Under the pieces are notes generated by a model. It was not told the origin of the DNA and did no database searches. It saw only the letters and a list, made by a program, of their open reading frames with translations. A program made the position numbers and the translations under genes. Shown one piece after another: positions 49,739 through 60,278 of a stretch of DNA of 64,000 bases. Position 1 is the stretch's first letter. Every line of letters begins with the position of its first letter. The stretch is from Enterobacteriaceae endosymbiont of Donacia tomentosa (lineage in GTDB: Bacteria > Pseudomonadota > Gammaproteobacteria > Enterobacterales > Enterobacteriaceae). The stretch spans positions 250,312-314,311 of the forward strand of contig NZ_CP046216.1 in the NCBI RefSeq assembly GCF_012571135.1, written 5' to 3'.

Positions 49739-51091
49739 GTGTTTTTTTTAAAAAATACTATTTTTATTATTTTACTTTTAATAGAACTATTTTTTTTTAT
49801 TATAATATTTTTTTTTGTAAAAAAAAATCAAAAAAATATTTTTAAAAAATATCTGATAACAGAAAATGAAAATAAACAATTAGAAATTCAATTAGCAAGG
49901 CAAAAAGAACAAATAGAATATTTAAAATCTGTTAAAATAGAGAATGAAAATTTAAGTAATACAATTTTGAAACAGTTAGCTATTATTTCTGATTTAAAAT
50001 TAAAAATAAGAGAAGTTACAACAAAACTAGATGATACAATCATTTTTTTTAATAAAAAAGAAAAATTAATAACTAATAATGATCTTTTTTTAAAAACTAA
50101 ATTTGAAAATTTAACTAATAATATTTTAGAAAAAAGTGAAACCCGCATACATAATTATAATAAACAGAATATAAAAAATATAATTAATCCTTTTAAAAAA
50201 CAATTAGAATTTTTTCATAATCAATTACAAAACAATTTAAATCAAGAATCTTTAGACAGAAAAATATTAACTTATGAAATAAATAGTTTAAAAAAATTAA
50301 ATATGAATATTTCTCAGGAAGCTGTTAATTTAACAAATGCCTTAAAAGGAAATAATAAAATACAAGGTATTTGGGGTGAATTAATTTTAAAAAAAATTTT
50401 AGATTCATCAGGATTAAGAAAAGGTTATGAATATGAAATGCAGAAAATAATTAAAACTTCAGAAGAAAAAAAAATACAACCAGATATAATAATTAATTTA
50501 CCTAATAGTAAAAAAATTATTATAGATTCTAAAATGACATTGATTGCTTATGAACGTTATTTTAATACTAATGATGAAAAAAAAAGAGAAAAAGCATTGA
50601 ATGATCATATACTAGCTATTAGTAACCATTTACGATTATTAAGTAATAAAAATTATCAAAATTTATCTGATATTAAAACGTTAGATTATGTTATCATGTT
50701 TATTCCTATAGAGTCTGCTTTTTCATTAGCAATGAATACCAAACCTTCTCTTTTATATAAAGCTTTAAAACTAAATATAATGTTAGCTAGTCCAACTACA
50801 TTAATGATTGCTTTAAGAACTATTAATAATTTATGGAATGAAAAAAAACAAAACAAAAATTCATTATTAATAGCTCATAAAGCGACAAAGTTATATGATA
50901 AGATAAAATTATTTATTGATGATATGTATATTTTTGAAAAAAATTTAAATAAATTACAAAATAATTATAATTTAATTATAAAAAAATTATGTACAGGAAG
51001 AGGAAATATAGTTTCACAAGCTGAAAATTTTAGAAATTTAGGAATTAAGGTAGTTAATAAAATAAATCAAAATATAATAAAAAAAAATTAA
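49739..51091 (+). CDS. rmuC: DNA recombination protein RmuC (GTG start)
   Basis: RmuC is a predicted nuclease-fold protein that limits inversions at short repeats in E. coli. The 450-residue protein (E. coli 475) has one N-terminal transmembrane helix (about 8-27), a long coiled coil (30-150) and the RmuC domain with GIWGELILKKILDSSG, PDIIINLPNSKKIIIDSKM in part and MFIPIESAF. The start is GTG with AAGG about 10 bases upstream. It is followed by tatD; ubiE, ubiB and tatABC, which lie between them in E. coli, are lost. Confidence 0.93.
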   Translation: MFFLKNTIFIILLLIELFFFIIIFFFVKKNQKNIFKKYLITENENKQLEIQLARQKEQIEYLKSVKIENENLSNTILKQLAIISDLKLKIREVTTKLDDTIIFFNKKEKLITNNDLFLKTKFENLTNNILEKSETRIHNYNKQNIKNIINPFKKQLEFFHNQLQNNLNQESLDRKILTYEINSLKKLNMNISQEAVNLTNALKGNNKIQGIWGELILKKILDSSGLRKGYEYEMQKIIKTSEEKKIQPDIIINLPNSKKIIIDSKMTLIAYERYFNTNDEKKREKALNDHILAISNHLRLLSNKNYQNLSDIKTLDYVIMFIPIESAFSLAMNTKPSLLYKALKLNIMLASPTTLMIALRTINNLWNEKKQNKNSLLIAHKATKLYDKIKLFIDDMYIFEKNLNKLQNNYNLIIKKLCTGRGNIVSQAENFRNLGIKVVNKINQNIIKKN

Positions 51092-51125
51092 AAATATTTA
51101 AAGATATTATATGGAATTATTCATT

Positions 51126-51932
51126 ATGTTTGATATTAGTGTTAATTTAACAAACAAACAATTTTTTAATGATAAAAAAAATGTAATTAGTAGAGCTATA
51201 AATAATGGTATTAAAGGAATGTTAATAGTTGGTTGTAATATAAAAGATAGTTATAATGCGTACAAAATAACACAAGAATATAAAAATTATTGTTGGTCTA
51301 CAGTAGGAATACACCCGCATTATGCGGGTTTATGGGATTATAAAACAATAGAACACATTAACAAATTAATTCAGTATAATAATGTTGTTGCGATAGGAGA
51401 ATGCGGTTTAGATTTTTATCGTAATTTTTCTTCTATAAAGCAGCAATTATTTGCTTTTCATTATCAATTAGAGTTATCATCATATTATTCTATTCCTATA
51501 TATCTACATTGTCGTAATGCTTTTCAAATTTTTATAAAAATACTAAAATCTTGGATTCATAAGATTCCTAAGGCAGTAATACATTGTTTTTCTGGCAATC
51601 AATATGAATTAAAACAGTGTTTAGATATGAATCTATATATAGGGATATCAGAATTATTTTTTAATAAAAAATATAGAAATGATTTTATTAATAATATCCG
51701 ACTAATTCCTCAAAATAAATTATTAGTAGAAACTGATTCTCCTTTTTTATTGTTTAAAACAACTAATAGTTTAATTTATAAACAGTTTAATGGCAGAAAT
51801 GAACCTTCATTATTACCTAATCTTTTAAAAAAGATATCTGTATTAAGAAAAGAAAATTTTTTTCAATTAAAGGAAAAAACTGAATATAATGCACGTATTT
51901 TTTTAAATTTAAAAAAAAATAATTGTAATTAA
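51126..51932 (+). CDS. tatD: 3'-5' DNase TatD
   Basis: TatD is a metal-dependent nuclease of the amidohydrolase fold. The ATG at 51126 gives MFDISVNLT, as in E. coli, with GGAA nine bases upstream; an in-frame ATG at 51111 is less likely. The protein has 268 residues (E. coli 260). AIGECGLDF, YLHCRNA, AVIHCFSG and LLVETDSPFLL carry the metal ligands, although the first HxH of related YcfH and YjjV is degenerate (VNL) as in E. coli TatD. The TatABC translocase genes are gone from this locus. Confidence 0.95.
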   Translation: MFDISVNLTNKQFFNDKKNVISRAINNGIKGMLIVGCNIKDSYNAYKITQEYKNYCWSTVGIHPHYAGLWDYKTIEHINKLIQYNNVVAIGECGLDFYRNFSSIKQQLFAFHYQLELSSYYSIPIYLHCRNAFQIFIKILKSWIHKIPKAVIHCFSGNQYELKQCLDMNLYIGISELFFNKKYRNDFINNIRLIPQNKLLVETDSPFLLFKTTNSLIYKQFNGRNEPSLLPNLLKKISVLRKENFFQLKEKTEYNARIFLNLKKNNCN

Positions 51933-52089
51933 ATATATAACAATATATAATTGATTAAGCATAGTGTTGGTCTTATTAGGAATTATTTTTTAATTTAATT
52001 TTTTGATTATTCGTTAAAAATATAGTTTTTTTTATTTTATTTTATATAGAATAGAGATTCTATGAAATTTAATAAAGAGAAAAATAATT

Positions 52090-53493
52090 ATGTGTTTGAT
52101 CTCTAGTATATCTCAATTAATAAAAAAAAAAATAAAAATTAATACTATAGTTACAATAGGAGGATGGGTTCGTAATAGAAGACATTCTAAGTTAGGTATA
52201 TCTTTTATTAATTTATATGATGGATCATGTTTGAATGATATTCAAGTTATTGCCAGTCAAAAATTAGTCAATTATAAAAATGAAATTTTATTAATAAATA
52301 GTGGATGTTGTTTAAAAGTTAAAGGAAAATTACAGTTTTCGCCAAAAAAGTTGCAAGTGTATGAATTACATGCTTTAACAATAAAAATTATAGGATGGGT
52401 AAAAAACCCAGAAAGTTATCCAATATCTCCTAAAAAACATACTCTCAAGTATTTAAGAAAAGTATTACATTTACGTCCTAGAACAAATATTATAAGTAGT
52501 ATTACTAGAATTAAACATAATGTAGGAATGTATATTCGTAATTTTTTACATAAAAGAAATTTTTTTTGGGTTAATACTCCTTTAATTACTACTTTAGATA
52601 CTGAAGGTTTTAGTAAAATGTTTAGAGTATCTACTCTAGATTTAGAAAATTTGAGAAATAATAAAAAAGATACTTCTTTTTTTAAAAAAGATTTTTTTGG
52701 AAAAGAGGCCTTTTTAACAGTTTCGGGGCAATTAAATTTAGAAGTATATGCATGTTCTATGTCTAAAGTATATACCTTTGGGCCTACTTTTAGAGCTGAA
52801 AATTCTAACACTAATCGTCATTTAGCTGAATTTTGGATGTTAGAAGTGGAAATAGCTTTTGCAAATTTAAAAGATATTATTTGTTTTATTGAAAAAATGT
52901 TAAAAAATATATTTGAAAATGTTATAAATAATAATGAAGATGATTTAGGTTTTCTATCTAAAAAAACAAAATATGATCTTGTAAGTAAAATGAATAAAAT
53001 TTTATTAAATAGTTTTAATATTATAAAATATACTGAAGCAGTAGAATTATTACAAAAAAATAAAAGTCAATTTTCCCGTATGATTAATTGGGGTGAAGAT
53101 TTATCAATAGAACATGAAAAATATTTAGTAAATAAGTATTTTAAGGGGCCGGTAATTATTTTTAATTATCCTAAAAATATCAAAGCTTTTTATATGTATT
53201 TAAATGATAATAAAAAAACTGTAGCTTCTATGGATTTATTATTCCCGGATATAGGAGAAATCATTGGTGGTTCACAAAGAGAAGATAGAATAAAAATTCT
53301 AGATGAAAGATTAAAAGAATGTGGATTAAACAAAAATGATTATTGGTGGTATCGTGATTTAAGAAAATATGGTACTGTCCCTCATGCTGGATTTGGTTTA
53401 GGATTTGAACGTTTAATATCTTATATTATAGGAATATATAATATAAAAGATATAATGCCATTCCCAAGAACTCCATATAATGCTAATTTTTAA
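52090..53493 (+). CDS. asnS: Asparagine--tRNA ligase
   Basis: AsnS charges tRNA-Asn. The 467-residue class II synthetase (E. coli 466) has an N-terminal OB-fold anticodon domain (GGWVRNRRHSKLGISFI), motif 2 (FRAENSNTNRHLAEFWMLE in part) and motif 3 (GFGLGFERLI). The end PFPRTPYNANF fits the family. A short 7-bp hairpin lies in its leader at 52046-52063. In E. coli asnS is next to ompF, and here the porin gene follows. Confidence 0.98.
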   Translation: MCLISSISQLIKKKIKINTIVTIGGWVRNRRHSKLGISFINLYDGSCLNDIQVIASQKLVNYKNEILLINSGCCLKVKGKLQFSPKKLQVYELHALTIKIIGWVKNPESYPISPKKHTLKYLRKVLHLRPRTNIISSITRIKHNVGMYIRNFLHKRNFFWVNTPLITTLDTEGFSKMFRVSTLDLENLRNNKKDTSFFKKDFFGKEAFLTVSGQLNLEVYACSMSKVYTFGPTFRAENSNTNRHLAEFWMLEVEIAFANLKDIICFIEKMLKNIFENVINNNEDDLGFLSKKTKYDLVSKMNKILLNSFNIIKYTEAVELLQKNKSQFSRMINWGEDLSIEHEKYLVNKYFKGPVIIFNYPKNIKAFYMYLNDNKKTVASMDLLFPDIGEIIGGSQREDRIKILDERLKECGLNKNDYWWYRDLRKYGTVPHAGFGLGFERLISYIIGIYNIKDIMPFPRTPYNANF

Positions 53494-53517
53494 AATATTT
53501 CATAGAAATTAACAACT

Positions 53518-53541
53518 AATAATTTTTTAATTATTTTTTTT
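53518..53541 (+). terminator. Possible terminator after asnS
   Basis: A 7-bp A+T-only stem (53518-53524 with 53529-53535) with a 4-base loop, followed by a run of T, starts 25 bp after the asnS stop. The stem is weak, so this is tentative. Confidence 0.35.
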
Positions 53542-53627
53542 ATTAAAAGATAATTTAAATCATTTTTATTAATTGAATAATTAATTAATATAAATAATAA
53601 TATATCATTTATAGGAATAGAAAATTT

Positions 53628-54800
53628 ATGAAATATAATATATTAAAAATTATGGTTTTATTTTTCTTTTTTGTAAATATTGCAAATGCTAATGGGTTTT
53701 ATAAACAAAAAAATAAAATTGATTCATATATGTTTTTAAAATTTCAAAATTTAGTTTCGAAAAAAAATACTAATTTTTCAAAAGAAGATGTTAAATCTAA
53801 TTTCATTTTTGGTTTAAAAGGAATGTCCAATATTATTGGAAATAATATAAATAGTTTTGCTCAAATAGAATTAAGTTTACCTGCTAATAAAACAGAAATA
53901 AATAAAGATATCAATCCTTCAATACGTTTAGGTTTTATAGGATTACAATTAAATAAAAATAATTTTATAGATTATGGAAGAAATTATGGAATATTATATG
54001 ATTCAACTTCCTATATAGATAAAGACCCTTTTTTAGATAATAGTAATGTTATGTTTAATCATAATGATCTTTTTATGTTTGGAAGAGCAAATAATATATT
54101 AACATATAGAAATAAAAATTTTTTTGATCTAATTCCAGGATTAAATATTGCTATACAATATCAAAGGGCAAATAATAATAGTACAAATATTTTGGAAAAA
54201 AATAATGCTGGTTTAGGTGCTTCTATAGAATATAGTATAAAAGATACTGGAGTTAGTATTATTGGTGCTTATTTTAAATCTTCAAGAATGAAGGATGATG
54301 AATTATTAAATAACATTTCAATTAATAAACATATTAATAATAATGATAACGATAATTCTAAATTAAAAGATGTTAATGGTTACGCATTTGGGGCAAAATA
54401 TAGTAAAAATAATCTTTATTTAGCTACTGTTTTTAGTGGTTCATATAATGGACTAATATATATAGATCAAAATAGTAAATTTAATATGTTATTTGGAGAA
54501 AATATTAAAAATTTAGAAATTATTGGACAATATAAATTTAATAAAAATTTTAAAACAACTGTTTCATATATACAATCACAAGGTTACAATATACCTTCTG
54601 GAAAAAATTATATAGGTGGTATTGTAGATTTATCAAAATATTTTACTATCAGTACAACATATATGGTTAATAAAAACTTATCAGCATCTCTTGGTTATAA
54701 AATTAACTTATTAAACAATAATAATGAATATATAAAAAATAATAGAATTTTTAATGGTAATGTTTTAGGATTTGGTTTAGTTTATCATTTTAAACTTTAA
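53628..54800 (+). CDS. OmpF/OmpC-family trimeric porin
   Basis: The 390-residue protein has a signal peptide with a likely cleavage site after ANA (residues 19-21), then alternating beta-strands rich in Tyr, Phe and Asn. Family marks are SFAQIELSLP, RLGFIGLQL, the NFIDYGRNYGILYDST constriction-loop region (L3), and the C-terminal NVLGFGLVYHF strand. It matches general porins of enterobacterial endosymbionts; synteny next to asnS points to the ompF locus. The protein ends Phe-Lys-Leu, two residues after the aromatic residue that normally ends a porin. GGAA lies about 15 bases before the ATG. Confidence 0.92.
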   Translation: MKYNILKIMVLFFFFVNIANANGFYKQKNKIDSYMFLKFQNLVSKKNTNFSKEDVKSNFIFGLKGMSNIIGNNINSFAQIELSLPANKTEINKDINPSIRLGFIGLQLNKNNFIDYGRNYGILYDSTSYIDKDPFLDNSNVMFNHNDLFMFGRANNILTYRNKNFFDLIPGLNIAIQYQRANNNSTNILEKNNAGLGASIEYSIKDTGVSIIGAYFKSSRMKDDELLNNISINKHINNNDNDNSKLKDVNGYAFGAKYSKNNLYLATVFSGSYNGLIYIDQNSKFNMLFGENIKNLEIIGQYKFNKNFKTTVSYIQSQGYNIPSGKNYIGGIVDLSKYFTISTTYMVNKNLSASLGYKINLLNNNNEYIKNNRIFNGNVLGFGLVYHFKL

Positions 54801-54851
54801 ATTAATTTTTTAAAAAATATTAAATTATTTATATTTATTTTTAATAAAATT

Positions 54852-54913
54852 ACTAACTATCTCTAATTGAATTACTTATTTATATTGAAAAATTTTTTTA
54901 TGAGATGGTTAGT
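54852..54913. repeat. 12-bp inverted repeat with 38-base loop between porin and gloC
   Basis: Arms at 54852-54863 and 54902-54913 pair over 12 bases, with one position a G-U wobble in plus-strand RNA. It lies between the converging ends of the porin gene and gloC, where aspC stands in E. coli. The long loop makes it a poor classical terminator, yet it may still end transcription. Confidence 0.5.
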
Positions 54914-54928
54914 TTAAGATTTATTTTG

Positions 54929-55579
54929 CTAGATTTTATTTTTATAAAATTTTAAAAAGGGATTAGATAAAATTTCTTGATAAATATTAGTAATTTTACC
55001 ATGACCAGGTAAAATAGTTATATTATTAGAACTTAATGAAAGTATATTATTTTTTATTGAATTTAATAAATCATTGTAGTTACTTTTCGGTAAATCTGTT
55101 CTTCCAATACTTCCTTTAAAAATAATATCTCCTGAAAATAAAATATTATTTAATTTATTAAAAAAAATGATATGTCCAGGAGTATGTCCAGGAGAATGAT
55201 ATATTTTTAAAAAAAAGTTTCCAACAAAAATAATTTGGTTATGTTCTAACCATATATTGTTTTTGAATATGCATTCAGGTAATTGAAAAATTTCTTTTTG
55301 TAATTTAATGTTTTTTATCCAAAAAATATCTTTTTTATGCGGACCTAAAATAGGTACTTTATAAATTTTAGATAAAATATAAGCAGCCCCAATATGGTCT
55401 AAATGTCCATGTGTTATTAATATTTTTTTTATATGTAAATTCTTATTTTTCGCTAAAACATTAATAATTTTTTTATATTCCCCTCCAGGATCTATAATTG
55501 CAGTATGTAATGTTTTTTTACACCATATGATGTAACAATTTTGGCTAAAATTAGTAACAGGTATTATTATATAGTTCAT
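54929..55579 (-). CDS. gloC: Hydroxyacylglutathione hydrolase GloC (YcbL)
   Basis: GloC is a type II glyoxalase that hydrolyses S-lactoylglutathione. The 216-residue metallo-beta-lactamase-fold protein (E. coli 215) has THGHLDH (His57, His59, Asp61, His62), SPGHTPGH, the bridging Asp in SGDIIFKGSIGR, and LPGHG. It aligns from MNYIIIPVTNFSQNC onward. In E. coli ycbL, aspC, ompF and asnS are consecutive; only aspC is missing here. Confidence 0.95.
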   Translation of the reverse strand: MNYIIIPVTNFSQNCYIIWCKKTLHTAIIDPGGEYKKIINVLAKNKNLHIKKILITHGHLDHIGAAYILSKIYKVPILGPHKKDIFWIKNIKLQKEIFQLPECIFKNNIWLEHNQIIFVGNFFLKIYHSPGHTPGHIIFFNKLNNILFSGDIIFKGSIGRTDLPKSNYNDLLNSIKNNILSLSSNNITILPGHGKITNIYQEILSNPFLKFYKNKI

Positions 55580-55750
55580 ACAATTTATATTAACAATTTA
55601 ATAATAAAATCAAAATTTTGTAATTAATTAAATTTTATAAAAACATATACTTATAATATAAATTATTAAGTATATAAATCCAAAATATTATCATTTTTTT
55701 AAAAAAAATTCCCAACCAGAATAATGAATGATCTAAAAATATATTTTAAA

Positions 55751-57409
55751 TTATTCACATTTAGCAGCTTTAAAAGCTTCAGCCATTACATTAGAAAAAT
55801 TATTGTCTTTTTTATTTTTTTTAATGCTTTTATTTTCTATATTCTTCATATTTAAAATAATATTTATTATTCTATTTTTACGATCAATATTATTAATTTT
55901 TCCTTCCACAGAATTTCCTACTTTAAAATATTTAAAAATATTATCAATTTTACAATTTTTTTGTTCTGATAATTTGGCATTTCCTATAATGCCATCAGAA
56001 AATTTTATTTTTATATTTTTTTCATCAATATTAGTGATAATACCAGTAACAAATTTTTTTTCTTTTTGTTTTTTAAAATAGTAATTTAAAGGATCTTCAG
56101 TTAATTGTTTTATCCCTAAAGAAATTCTCTCCCTTTCAGAGTCAACTTGAAGAACTATAGCTGTAATATTTTCTCCTTTTTTATATTTACATACTTCATC
56201 TTCACCATTATAAATCCAAGATAAATCAGATAAATGTACTAAACCATCAATACCTCCATTTAAACCAATAAAAATACCAAAATCTGTTATGGATTTTATT
56301 TTTCCTTGAACATGATCTCCTTTTTTATGAATTTTTGCAAATTCAAGCCATGGATTTAAAGTACATTGTTTTATCCCTAAAGAAATTCTTCTTCTTTCTT
56401 CATCAATATCTAATACCATTACTTCTACTTCAGCATTTACAGTTACAATTTTTGTGGGGTGAATATTTTTATTTGTCCAGTCCATTTCCGATACGTGTAC
56501 TAAACCTTCTACCCCTTCTTCAATTTCCACAAAACAGCCATAATCAGTTAAATTAGTTACACGTCCTATTAATTTACTATTTTCTGGATAACGTTTAGAA
56601 ATAGAAACCCAAGGGTCTTCTCCTAATTGTTTTAATCCTAAAGATACTCGAGTTTTTTCTTTATCAAATTTTAATATCTTAACTAAGATTTCTTCTCCAA
56701 TACTTACAACTTCACTTGGATGTTTCACTCTTTTCCAAGCCATATCAGTGATATGTAATAATCCATCAACTCCACCTAAATCTACAAAAGCTCCATAATC
56801 AGTTAAATTTTTAACTAATCCTTTAATTTCCATGCCTTCATACATAATATTAAGTAATTGATCTCTTTCTACACTGTTTTCTAATTCTATTACTGCTTTT
56901 CGAGATATAACAACATTATTACGTTTTTGATCTAATTTTATCACTTTAAATTCTAATTCTTTACCTTCTAAATGTGAGGTATCTCTAATTGGCCTAATAT
57001 CTACCAAAGAACCAGGTAAAAAAGCTCTAATACCATTTAAATCTACAGTAAAACCTCCTTTAACTTTACCATTAATTATGCCTATAATATTAGTATTATT
57101 GACATTAGCTTGCTCTAACATTAACCATGATTCATGTCTTTTAGCTTTTTCTCTAGAAAGAATAGTCCCCCCAAAACCATCTTCTATGGCATCTAAAGCC
57201 AAATCAACAATATCTCCTATTTTAATTTCAATATTACCTTTCGAATTTTTAAATTGTTCAATCGGAATTAACGCTTCCGATTTTAACCCAGCATCAACTA
57301 AAACCGAATCTTTTTCAATAGAAATGACTTTACCCGGTATTATAGATCCTATATTAACAATTTTATTTTTTAACGATTTTTCAAATAATTGAGCAAAATA
57401 TTCAGTCAT
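55751..57409 (-). CDS. rpsA: 30S ribosomal protein S1
   Basis: S1 (bS1) unfolds mRNA at the ribosome, which matters where Shine-Dalgarno sites are weak, as here. The 552 residues (E. coli 557) hold six S1 domains; repeats 3 and 4 are the best kept ([20 protein letters not shown] and so on), and the last domain is the most diverged. In E. coli cmk precedes and ihfB follows; both are absent. A 342-bp gap upstream probably contains the promoter. Confidence 0.98.
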   Translation of the reverse strand: MTEYFAQLFEKSLKNKIVNIGSIIPGKVISIEKDSVLVDAGLKSEALIPIEQFKNSKGNIEIKIGDIVDLALDAIEDGFGGTILSREKAKRHESWLMLEQANVNNTNIIGIINGKVKGGFTVDLNGIRAFLPGSLVDIRPIRDTSHLEGKELEFKVIKLDQKRNNVVISRKAVIELENSVERDQLLNIMYEGMEIKGLVKNLTDYGAFVDLGGVDGLLHITDMAWKRVKHPSEVVSIGEEILVKILKFDKEKTRVSLGLKQLGEDPWVSISKRYPENSKLIGRVTNLTDYGCFVEIEEGVEGLVHVSEMDWTNKNIHPTKIVTVNAEVEVMVLDIDEERRRISLGIKQCTLNPWLEFAKIHKKGDHVQGKIKSITDFGIFIGLNGGIDGLVHLSDLSWIYNGEDEVCKYKKGENITAIVLQVDSERERISLGIKQLTEDPLNYYFKKQKEKKFVTGIITNIDEKNIKIKFSDGIIGNAKLSEQKNCKIDNIFKYFKVGNSVEGKINNIDRKNRIINIILNMKNIENKSIKKNKKDNNFSNVMAEAFKAAKCE

Positions 57410-57751
57410 ATTAGTACTTTTAAATATTTTAAATAAATATACACTTAAATCATATTAAGTATTATTTTTTAAATAACTCATATAATCCATTTATGAGAAT
57501 TAAATATAATTTAAAACTTAAATTTATTTTCATTATAAATAAAATATTTTATATTATAAATAATTTATTTTCTTAATAAACATTAAATTATAGTTTCCAG
57601 TAATATAAATATATTTATTATATAAATAATAGTTACTAACGTTAACATTAATAATATTTTTCTGCAACTGTATGAACAAATTTTATAATAATAAATTAAA
57701 CAAATTTAAAAATATGTTTATATTAAATATTTTTAATTTTTAAATTTAATA
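57410..57751. other. 342-bp intergenic region between aroA and rpsA
   Basis: This is A+T-rich sequence with no frame that I can support and no recognisable trace of cmk, which occupies this place in E. coli. It contains one candidate promoter for rpsA (57651-57679) and some short A+T dyads. Nothing else stands out. Confidence 0.6.
57651..57679 (-). promoter_or_regulatory. Possible sigma-70 promoter of rpsA
   Basis: On the minus strand TTGTTC (57674-57679) and TATTAT (57651-57656) are exactly 17 bases apart, about 240 bp before rpsA. The -10 is a good match and the -35 is weak. Chance matches are common in sequence like this. Confidence 0.3.
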
Positions 57752-59044
57752 TTAATTATAAAAACAAATTTTTTTAAATTCTTTAAAAAAATTTGGATAT
57801 GTTTTATTAACACATTGAGGATTAATAATACTTACTAAATTATTAGATAATGATAATAATGAGAAACACATGGCCATACGATGATCATTATAAGTTTCAA
57901 TTATAGCTTTTTTAATATTTTTTGGAGGAGTAATTACAATATAATCTCTTCCTGTTATCACATTAGCACCAGTTTTTTTTAATTCATTACTCATTGCTGT
58001 TAAACGATCAGTCTCTTTGACACGCCAATTATAAATATTTTTAATAGTCGTTACTCCATTCGCAAATAAACCAGTAACAGCAATAGTCATTGCTACATCA
58101 GGAATATCATTCATATCCATATTAATAGCATTTAAGATATTACGAGTACAACTAATATAATTTTTACCATAATGTATTATTGCGCCCATTTTTTGTAAAA
58201 TAGTTACGTATTTTATATCTCCCTGAATACTATTTTTATTAATATTTATTAATTTAATTTTACCTCCTTTTATTGCTGCAGCAGATAAAAAATATGATGC
58301 AGAAGAAGCATCACCCTCTATTATATATTCTCCGGGAGAGATGTATTTTTGTTTTCCAGTAATTATAAAATTTTTATAATTATTATTTTTAACTTTTATC
58401 CCAAAGATAGCCATTAATTTAATTGTTATATCAATATAAGGTTTTGATACTAAATTATTTTTGATAGTTATTGAAGTATTGTGTTCTATTAAAGGGCAAA
58501 TAATTAATAAAGAAGTTAAAAATTGACTGGAAATAGATCCTTCTATCTGTATATTTTTTGTTCCTGTAAATCCTCCTCCTAAATATATAGGAGGATAATT
58601 TTTCTTCTCTAAATATTTTATTTTAGCTCCGCCATATCTTAAAGTATCAACAAGATCTTTTATCGGCCTTTCTTTCATGCGAGGCTCTCCAGTTAAAACA
58701 ATATCACAATTATCATTTAATGATAATAGTGCTGTTAGCGGTCTAATTACTGTACCTGCATTTCCAACATATAATTCTAATTGTTTTTTTGGTTTAATAA
58801 TTCCATTATTTCCAATAATTGTACATATTTTGTTATTACATGATAAAGTAAATTTTATTCCTAATAGTTTTAATGCATTTAACATATGATGAATATCATC
58901 GCTATTAAGTAAATTAATTAATTTTGTAGTTCCTTGTGCTAAAGAAGACAATAATAATGCTCTATTAGAAATACTTTTTGACCCGGGCAACTTAATACAA
59001 CCTTGGATTTTATTTACAGATGGAAGTGTTAAAATATTTTTCAT
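57752..59044 (-). CDS. aroA: 3-phosphoshikimate 1-carboxyvinyltransferase (EPSP synthase)
   Basis: AroA joins phosphoenolpyruvate to shikimate 3-phosphate, the next-to-last step to chorismate. The 430-residue protein (E. coli 427) has [17 protein letters not shown], the PEP-binding [36 protein letters not shown] and [10 protein letters not shown], so the active site is complete. It is 34 bp after serC, the conserved enterobacterial pair. AroE is at 29 kb; the other shikimate genes are outside the window. Confidence 0.97.
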   Translation of the reverse strand: MKNILTLPSVNKIQGCIKLPGSKSISNRALLLSSLAQGTTKLINLLNSDDIHHMLNALKLLGIKFTLSCNNKICTIIGNNGIIKPKKQLELYVGNAGTVIRPLTALLSLNDNCDIVLTGEPRMKERPIKDLVDTLRYGGAKIKYLEKKNYPPIYLGGGFTGTKNIQIEGSISSQFLTSLLIICPLIEHNTSITIKNNLVSKPYIDITIKLMAIFGIKVKNNNYKNFIITGKQKYISPGEYIIEGDASSASYFLSAAAIKGGKIKLININKNSIQGDIKYVTILQKMGAIIHYGKNYISCTRNILNAINMDMNDIPDVAMTIAVTGLFANGVTTIKNIYNWRVKETDRLTAMSNELKKTGANVITGRDYIVITPPKNIKKAIIETYNDHRMAMCFSLLSLSNNLVSIINPQCVNKTYPNFFKEFKKICFYN

Positions 59045-59078
59045 AAATGTCTTTTAAAATTTAAATTTATAATAACAC

Positions 59079-60173
59079 TTATGAATACATTTTTTCAAAA
59101 TCATTCATAAAATTTATTAATTTTTTTATTCCTTCTATAGGCATAGCATTATATATAGATGCTCTTATTCCTCCTATAATACTATGTCCTTTAAGATAAT
59201 ATAATCCATTTTTTTCTGAATTTTTTAAAAAATTTTTTTCCATATTAGTATTAGGTAGATGAAAAACAACATTTGTAATTGATCTATTATGTTTTGAGAT
59301 TTTATTTGTATAAATATTACTTCTATCTATAGTATTATATAATAATTTTGCTTTTTTCCTATTTATATTACTAATATATTTTACTCCTCCTATTTTTTTT
59401 AACCATTTTAATACTAATCCAGATAAGTACAATGAAAATGTAGGGGGGGTATTAAACATGGAATTATATTTTGATATAATTTGATAATCTAATACAGAAG
59501 GTAATTCTTTACGTTTTTTCTTATTTTTAGATATTAAATCTTTTTTTATGATGATTATTGTTAATCCTGCTGGACCAATATTTTTTTGAGCACTAGCATA
59601 AATCATACTATAATTATTAATATTTATTTCTTCTGTTAGAATAGAAGATGATAAATCTGCTATGACAATTTTATTTTTAAAATTAGGTTCTTCATTTACA
59701 GAAAGACCTTCTATTGTTTCATTAGAACAATAATGTAAATATTTTGAGTTTTTATCTAAATCCCAATTTTGCATTTTTTTAATATAATAAAGATTATTTT
59801 TAATTTTAACCGTATTAATTATATTAGGTATACAATATTTTTTAGCTTCTTCTATTGCTTTACTAGACCAATGCCCAATATTAGCGTAATCCGCATTCTG
59901 ATTATAATATAATAAATTCATTGGTATAGCAGAAAATTGTGTTCTAGCACCTCCTTGACAAAATAATATATCATAGTTTAAAGGAATTTTAATTAATTCA
60001 CGTAAATCATCTTTAATTTCCTCAATTAAATGAACAAAATTCTTATTACGATGACTAATTTCCATTACCGATATATTTAATTTATTCCAATTTAATAATT
60101 CACTTTGTGCTTGTTTTAAAACTTCTATAGGCAATGAAGCAGGACCTGGACTAAAATTAAATATTTTTTTCAT
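59079..60173 (-). CDS. serC: Phosphoserine aminotransferase
   Basis: SerC makes phosphoserine and, in pyridoxal phosphate synthesis, 4-phosphohydroxythreonine. The 364-residue protein (E. coli 362) begins FNFSPGPASLP and has the PLP lysine in YASAQKNIGPAGL. A run of seven C in the coding strand (59443-59449) lies in NTPPTF. It forms an operon with aroA. The enzyme could serve serine or vitamin B6 synthesis; which one remains cannot be seen here. Confidence 0.97.
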   Translation of the reverse strand: MKKIFNFSPGPASLPIEVLKQAQSELLNWNKLNISVMEISHRNKNFVHLIEEIKDDLRELIKIPLNYDILFCQGGARTQFSAIPMNLLYYNQNADYANIGHWSSKAIEEAKKYCIPNIINTVKIKNNLYYIKKMQNWDLDKNSKYLHYCSNETIEGLSVNEEPNFKNKIVIADLSSSILTEEININNYSMIYASAQKNIGPAGLTIIIIKKDLISKNKKKRKELPSVLDYQIISKYNSMFNTPPTFSLYLSGLVLKWLKKIGGVKYISNINRKKAKLLYNTIDRSNIYTNKISKHNRSITNVVFHLPNTNMEKNFLKNSEKNGLYYLKGHSIIGGIRASIYNAMPIEGIKKLINFMNDFEKMYS

Positions 60174-60278
60174 TTATAATTAACCTATTTTTATAAAATT
60201 ATTATATTAATATATTTAAAAGCAAATTTTTTAAAAAAATTGTAAATATTAAATGATTTTTTAAAATTTTTTTAAGAA

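Noticed and set aside
52416..52811. 131-codon frame on the minus strand inside asnS
   Set aside because: It lies fully within a strongly conserved asnS, in the opposite sense, and its translation resembles no protein that I know; it is a shadow.
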